Shown: piece by piece, positions 59,115-64,000 of the stretch
How positions within the stretch are numbered: position 1 is the first letter of the stretch
Layout: each line of letters begins with the position of its first letter
Assembly (NCBI RefSeq): GCF_029867415.1
Contig: NW_026706261.1
Location: 168,342-232,341 of the forward strand
Length of the DNA: 64,000 nt
Direction: 5' to 3'
Origin: Vicia villosa
Lineage: Eukaryota > Streptophyta > Magnoliopsida > Fabales > Fabaceae
Made by a program: the position numbers and the translations under genes
Notes under the pieces: model-generated
Told to the model about the DNA's origin: nothing
The model's database searches: none
The model's input: only the letters and a program-made list of their open reading frames with translations

Positions 59115-60452
59115 TCAGGTCTCCCGTGGACGCTTTCTCTTTGCCCCCATGAATGTGTTGATCTGCTGTTCTTCTTGAAGCTGTCCGGTGAGCTCCAATA
59201 TCCTTCTCTCATAGTCTTGACAGTATGATTTGAAGGTGTCTCTTTCCTCTTTGAGTTGAACCCAAGATTTTTGCAACTCTTCTAGGTCAGTTGGCATGTC
59301 CGGGTGTAGAATAACTTGAGGTTCATATCCTTCGACCTCTGGTTCAATAGTCACAGGTAGAACAGCAGGATATGGCATAAGGAGTTTCTGAGCATGAGTG
59401 CGGACCCATCTGAGGTAGGGTTCCATAGGGATAGAATTCCATTGCCCCAGTAGTTTTGCTTTCTATTCTATAGACACTGCCCCATGCATGTATGAACCTT
59501 CGTCGGTGTCTATGAGAATCATTCTCGTAATCAAACACAATGCCATGGATAATCATGTCATGAGGACCGTTGCTCCTTGCATATCCGAATTGGCGTAGAG
59601 CTAAAGAGGGATTGTAAGTGATGCCTCCTTTGATGCCAAGGAGTGGTACATTAGGGTACTCTCCACAATGATCAATGATAGTAATGTCTCTTTGAAAGAA
59701 GTTGTTCCACCGGATATCTGAATGAGACAAAGACATAATCCTGCGAGACCATTGCATTCTTTGTTCATTTCTCAACACTGATCGGGGAAGATGAAATGTA
59801 AACCACCTAGCCAGTAGTGGTATACAGCACATGAGAGTTCCTCGTTTCTTCATGGTACGAGTGTGTAGAATGTCTCCCAGCAATGTTGGTACCCCGGGTT
59901 ACGGATTAGGAAAAGGTTGATGATGTGTACACTTATGAACTGGTCGGGATTTGGGAATAAAACCAACCCATAGATCAAAAGTGCCATAACTTCCTCAAAA
60001 GCTGGATAACTTTTGTTTTCTAGCAGTAGTCGAGCCTTTTCCAACAAGAACTTGGCAAGCAAACCCTTAACTCCACTCTTTGTTTCCCAATTGGACTCGA
60101 TTTCTGATTTCCGCAGATGTAAAGCAGCAGCAATGACCTCAGGTTTTGGAATCCTTTCTAAACCAGTGAAAGGTAATTGATCTCGAATAGGTAATCCCAT
60201 TAGTTCAGAGAATTCTTCCAAAGTGGGTACCAACTGGTAATCAGGAAAGGTAAAGCAATGATGTTCAGGGTCAAAGAACTGGAACAGGACCCGTATCATG
60301 TCTTCTTCAAATTTTGAGGTAACCAAATGGAGTAGGTGACCATGCCTTTCAGTGAATTGAACATTCCTGGGGAATTCTGACACTAAGTCTTTTAGTTCAG
60401 ATGGTACCGTTGAGATGTTGATTCGGATGTAATCTTTGGTGGCGGGAGCCAT
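59115..60452 (-). pseudogene. Ogre B ORF1 protein, broken by two single-base frameshifts
   Basis: The extra ORF that Ogre elements carry before gag; its role is unknown. I chose the ATG at 60452 (MAPATKDYIRIN), four bases after a TTTTTGCAG site. The upper part (about 60452-59896) has FTERHGHLLHLV, FTFPDYQLVPTLEEFSELMG and LPFTGLE, a plant retrotransposon ORF1-type domain. The frame shifts at CCCC 59892-59895, continues (RGTLMCCIPLLARWF, RQFGYARSNGPHDM), and shifts again at CCCC 59445-59448. It continues with MEPYLRWVRTHA and ends in a coiled-coil-like Glu/Gln-rich tail at TGA near 59115. About 445 residues in all. Both breaks add one base to a C-run, so assembly error is possible and the gene may really be intact. 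Confidence 0.75.
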
Positions 60453-61107
60453 TACCTGCAAAAACAAAGGTAAACTCTTTGATCCTTGAAGTGTTTGGTG
60501 CAAAAATGATATGCTTATGATGCAAACATGTGGCACACAAAAACAAATCAAACAATAGCCTTAGGTTTAAAGGCTTGCATGGAGCTGATAGGTGATACCC
60601 TCCCCACTGAAGTTGAGTTGGTTAAAACCTGTCCTAGAATAGTATTCGGGTTCTATGATCCTTGGAAGTAACATCTCAATACGGCGCTCGAGCGGCCGAT
60701 CAAAATATTCCTCGAGGATAACTAACTTCGATCAATTTCAAAGCTAGCCACTTAATAGGCCATAAGTCAAGTTCAACTAAAAAGGTTCTAAGACAAATTA
60801 GTGTTTAATGACATTTCGGAAGCCTAATATACTCCTTGATCGTTTTCAAGGGACATCAGTATAAACCAAAGTATCGCACTAATGATGACTACCAGATCAA
60901 CCGTATCGGTACATGCCGTACAGTTTCCTTGGTCTATTGTCATATACTTAAGGTATCTCGAGATTCGGGTTAGAATCTTTCACACAAGCAAAATACCCAA
61001 ACAAACCTTTGAAAAATAGAGCAATCAAGTCAATCAATTGAAAACATCGAAGTGATCTATTCTCTTAAGGTAACCCCTTTTGAAAACATTTTGTTTTTGA
61101 AAGTATC
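60453..61107 (-). other. 5' untranslated leader of Ogre B
   Basis: About 650 bases between primer site and ORF1, no ORF of note. Ends on the minus strand with TTTACCTTTGTTTTTGCAG, a strong acceptor-like sequence. Confidence 0.6.
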
Positions 61108-61125
61108 TCCCCAGCAGAGTCGCCA
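61108..61125 (-). other. Primer-binding site of Ogre B (tRNA-Arg type)
   Basis: Minus strand TGGCGACTCTGCTGGGGA, four bases (GAAC) after the 5' LTR end. From memory it matches the 3' end of plant tRNA-Arg(ACG) with one mismatch; tRNA-Arg priming is the rule for Ogre. Confidence 0.8.
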
Positions 61126-61129
61126 GTTC

Positions 61130-61946
61130 TGTGGACCTCCGTTTTTTATCCCGGGCCATACCTCTGTTCTGGAGAGATACGTGAACTGACTCTTTTTTAT
61201 CGCTTAATGCTTTCGCATTTTGAAAATTCACAGAGTCGCCACCCGACCTTTTATTTTATCCAATTAAGAAAAGGTTTATAAAAGAAACAGAAAAAAGACC
61301 TTTAAGAAATTCTGGGTAAGGGGGTAGGTTATACAAAGGGAAGGTGTTAGCACCCTTTGTATCCATGGTTATCCATGGGCTCTTAAGTTTGCTTAGCTCA
61401 CTTGTTTTTCGATCACTTTTCAATTGCTTTAGAATGCTCATATGTGGTTTCAAATACTTTTGTAAATTGAATTTTGTAATGATCTGTGTGTGGATGTATA
61501 CAAAATGCTTGTTTATCTTTCGAAAGATGTTTTGAAAAGAACGTTAACTTTGTAATAATCCGTGTTTGGATGTATACAAAGTATTGTCTTTTTTGAAAGT
61601 TTTGTTTTGAAAAACAACAGTGTATGAGAATTTTGTTTGTTTTGATTTGAGCAAGCAAACTAGGAGGTCTACCCTGAGTTGTAAGGTCTTTATCCTTATT
61701 TCCTTTAAAAATCTATCCTTTCACCGGATATAAACGCAAGGTTCGATTTTGTACTCGAAACAGTAGAATTTTGACTTTGATTTTGAAAAGAATGAGAAGG
61801 GATTACCTTAAGAGGTGCAAGTGTGATTGTGATTGGATTCAGATATTTTTATCTTTGAAGTTAGTGATCTAACGGTTCAATTTTATCTTTGACATACACG
61901 CAGTTTATATTTTGCTGGAAATTAAAATGCGGAAATGTAAAGTGCG
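61130..61946 (-). repeat. 5' LTR of Ogre B, visible part (817 bp)
   Basis: Matches 44202-45013 except for about six substitutions and five single-base insertions, all in this copy. Cut at 61946 by LTR E. Confidence 0.93.
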
Positions 61947-62195
61947 TGTCATACCCCAAAATTTGCCCACATTTTCAAAAAAAAGAAAAAAAATTCAAAA
62001 TTATTTTCAAAATTGGATTTTTATAAAATCTTGGATTCATTTGGATTGACATCCTGAATTTTATAAATGTTCGATTTAAAGTCTATTTTAAAATATAGTA
62101 GTTTATTTTTAAATTGCTTATATTTTAATAAATAGCAAAATGCTGGTCGATGCTTCATATACTTTCAATTGGCTTGTTATTTCAAATAAATAATA

Positions 62196-62278
62196 TCGCA
62201 CAATTGGTAAGGAGTTAAGATTTGCAAGTGCAAGGTGTCGGGTTCGAATCTCACTTCTGACAGTTTTTCCTTTTCATT
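62196..62278 (+). other. tRNA-like Pol III unit in LTR E
   Basis: A-box-like TCGCACAATTGG (62196-62207), perfect B box GGTTCGAATC (62241-62250), and a T5 run at 62274-62278. The sequence between the boxes differs from the units in C and D. Unlike those, it lies upstream of the TATA box. Confidence 0.55.
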
Positions 62279-62628
62279 TTGTTTATACCTTAGTTTTAAT
62301 TTTATTTTTTATTTATATTCAAAAATCACAAAAATAAGTTTTTTTTATAATTTAAAATATTATTTTCGTTTTCTATTTTAGGAGAATTTTTAAAATATTA
62401 TTTTTTATCTTAATTTATTATTTTGTGTATGAAATAGTCAAATTTAAGAGAAAAAACAAAAAAAAGATTGTGAGAGATTATGTTTCTTTATTTTAGGATA
62501 GTAATTGATACAATTAAACTTAGAAAGAATCATGAATTAAAATCAAATAAAATTTGTGATTATTCTTGATTTATTCGTAATTAATTGGATTGATTTTTTT
62601 CAAGTATGTTAACCTACTTTTGTTCTAA

Positions 62629-62636
62629 TATAAATA
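62629..62636 (+). promoter_or_regulatory. TATA box of LTR E
   Basis: TATAAATA, followed by a leader with many C/A-rich words and no early ATG of note. Confidence 0.55.
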
Positions 62637-64000
62637 GATAATATTTTCTCACCCATCAGAGGACCCAGCCGTACAAACTTTTTTTTGTCACCTAAAACTA
62701 ACCCTTTTTTCCACAACAATTTCTCACAACCACAAACTAATAGAAAGCCCTTACAACCCTTACACACGTACCAAAACCTACACTAACTATGTCCAAACCT
62801 CAAACTTTATCACTAACATGAACATACCATTCACTGTATCATCATCATCCTTTTAAATTTTCATCACCAAAAGCCACATACAAAACACAAATCACCATAA
62901 TCCAAATCAACAATATTTTTTTTCTCACTTGGTTGCAACAACCATTCCAAATCTGCAAAACTCTTCCAAAGTTCGTCAATAATAAATAAAATCTCAGCAG
63001 AATCATTATAAAGCAGAAGAAAAAACTTGAGACCGAAACTGATTTGAAATTAAAAACGAAATTGTTTGTTGTTGTGTTCTTGCAGGAGACGAGAGGATTT
63101 CGAAGAAACAAAATCCTCAATCGCGCAACACCGCTCATGTCCGCAGCCACACGGATCCGTACGGTCACCCTCCGCCGCGACATACCCACACCGCCGCTCG
63201 CAAATCTCCGGCACCAGCCTGCATCACCATCGGGCATCAGCCGCCATCAAAGATTCCACCGCCACCAACAGCACTGTACTTTGAATCTGGTAACCCTTTT
63301 GTTTGTTCATCTCCATAATATAATCTCTATTCCTGTTGGTGTTTAAATTTGAAATATATTGGTTTGATTTGAATATAAATGGTAAAAAGGGGGAGTATGT
63401 GATTTGGTTTTGTCTTCTGCCTATGTGAAAAGAAAGAGAGGAAGTGAGATAGAAAAGTTTTCTCTTACCGGCTTGTGTTTGGTTTCTATGCCATATTACT
63501 TTCTTTTTTTAAATAGTTTTATTATTATCCACTTGTATGATTTTGATTGGGTTTGTTTTTTTTTAATTTGAAAAGTCAAAGATCCATCACTAATTTGTTT
63601 TACTGATAGCATGTGATTTGTTCTATAACTCTTTTTCTAATGTATATATTATTTCCCTTTTAAAATGAGACCATGTCCATAGCATGTTTTGGTAAAAGTT
63701 AGAAAAAAAAACCATAATTTCCCTGATGTCAGGGAGTGGGACGCACTCCATTTATTATTATTTTTTTTTATTTAAGTTTAGTCATTACTAACAAATTTTA
63801 ATTTATTAGGAAAGATTAATTTAGTTTTCAAGTTTTAAAATCAGCTTAGTTTAGTTATTTTAATAATAAAAGACACAAAAAATATTTTGATTAGTTTCTT
63901 TATTAAATATTAAATTTCAAAAAAAAAAATTTTAATTAAGTGCTTATTTTCTCGTTAGAATTTGATTTAGTTTGCATTTAGATTTTTCTTCGTTAGTTAA

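Larger units (their letters stand above)
44202..61946 (-). mobile_element. Ogre retrotransposon B (minus strand, 5' LTR interrupted)
   Basis: Order on the minus strand: 5' LTR part (61946-61130), tRNA-Arg-type primer site, ORF1, gag-protease, intron, RT-RNaseH-integrase, hairpin array, 47-bp minisatellite, polypurine tract, 3' LTR (48910-44202). With a full 5' LTR it would be about 21-22 kb, the size of legume Ogres. Broken in the 5' LTR by element E. The two LTR copies differ at only about six aligned positions in 812 bases, so the insertion is recent. It sits inside LTR D. Confidence 0.94.
61947..64000 (+). repeat. Ogre-like LTR E, first 2054 bp (runs off the window)
   Basis: Starts TGTCATACCCCAAAATTTGCCC like LTRs C and D, and sits in the 5' LTR of Ogre B (left target copy would be GTGCG, 61942-61946). 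Contains a tRNA-like unit at 62196-62278 and a TATA box at 62629. The C-rich segment at 63110-63270 is leader-like. No gene. Confidence 0.8.

Noticed and set aside
63044..63346. 100-codon ORF near the window end as a gene start
   Set aside because: Lies in the leader of LTR E, basic low-complexity product, no domain.

Overview
This is plant nuclear DNA made almost entirely of nested LTR retrotransposons; I found no intact host gene. The best guess for the source is a legume of the pea/vetch tribe (Fabeae). The reasons are two very large Ogre-type Ty3/gypsy elements (LTRs of 4.7-5.3 kb, tRNA-Arg-type primer site, an extra ORF before gag, an intron between protease and reverse transcriptase), Tekay-type chromoviruses, and a Cassandra-type TRIM with a 5S-rRNA-like LTR. 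The species cannot be fixed from this window.

Left half (1-28677), a nest read from the outside in. A Cassandra element (LTR pieces at 20172-20276 and 20348-20352 + 28304-28677) was hit twice. Its 5' LTR holds a minus-strand Tekay-like LTR (Y, 19243-20171). Y was entered by a Tekay element (Z, 15299-19242). Z was cut in its pol gene by Ogre element A (1-15298, plus strand, 5' end outside the window). The Cassandra 3' LTR was entered after its fifth base by a decayed Tekay element X (20353-28303) with both LTRs. Ogre A still has uninterrupted gag-protease (316-3593) and RT-RNaseH-integrase (3841-7306) exons joined by a predicted 247-bp intron.

Middle (28678-36499): AT-rich non-coding DNA with one RPA-like (OB-fold) exon fragment, a 121-bp triple repeat, a hAT-like transposon end, a tRNA-derived SINE-like unit, a minus-strand Tekay-like LTR (V), and a 1.5-kb array of diverged repeats in both orientations.

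Right half (36500-64000), a second nest. A Tekay-like LTR (W) was entered by a solo Ogre-like LTR (C, clear TGGAT target duplication) and by another Ogre-like LTR (D). D is broken by Ogre element B (44202-61946, minus strand). B's 5' LTR is in turn broken by a further LTR (E, 61947 to the window end). B carries ORF1, gag-protease, a predicted 258-bp intron and pol.

The most unusual signals are: (1) arrays of RNA hairpins with GAAA tetraloops and covarying outer stems just after the pol stop in both A and B; (2) tRNA-like units with Pol III A/B boxes and T-runs in three LTRs of the TGTCATACCCC family; (3) an unbroken 55-codon, two-helix membrane-protein ORF just behind the TATA box of the B LTR; (4) 47-bp-period tandem arrays of different sequence in the 3' regions of both Ogres; (5) CAG splice-acceptor-like sites just before ORF1 and gag; (6) a PBS-like motif inside U5.
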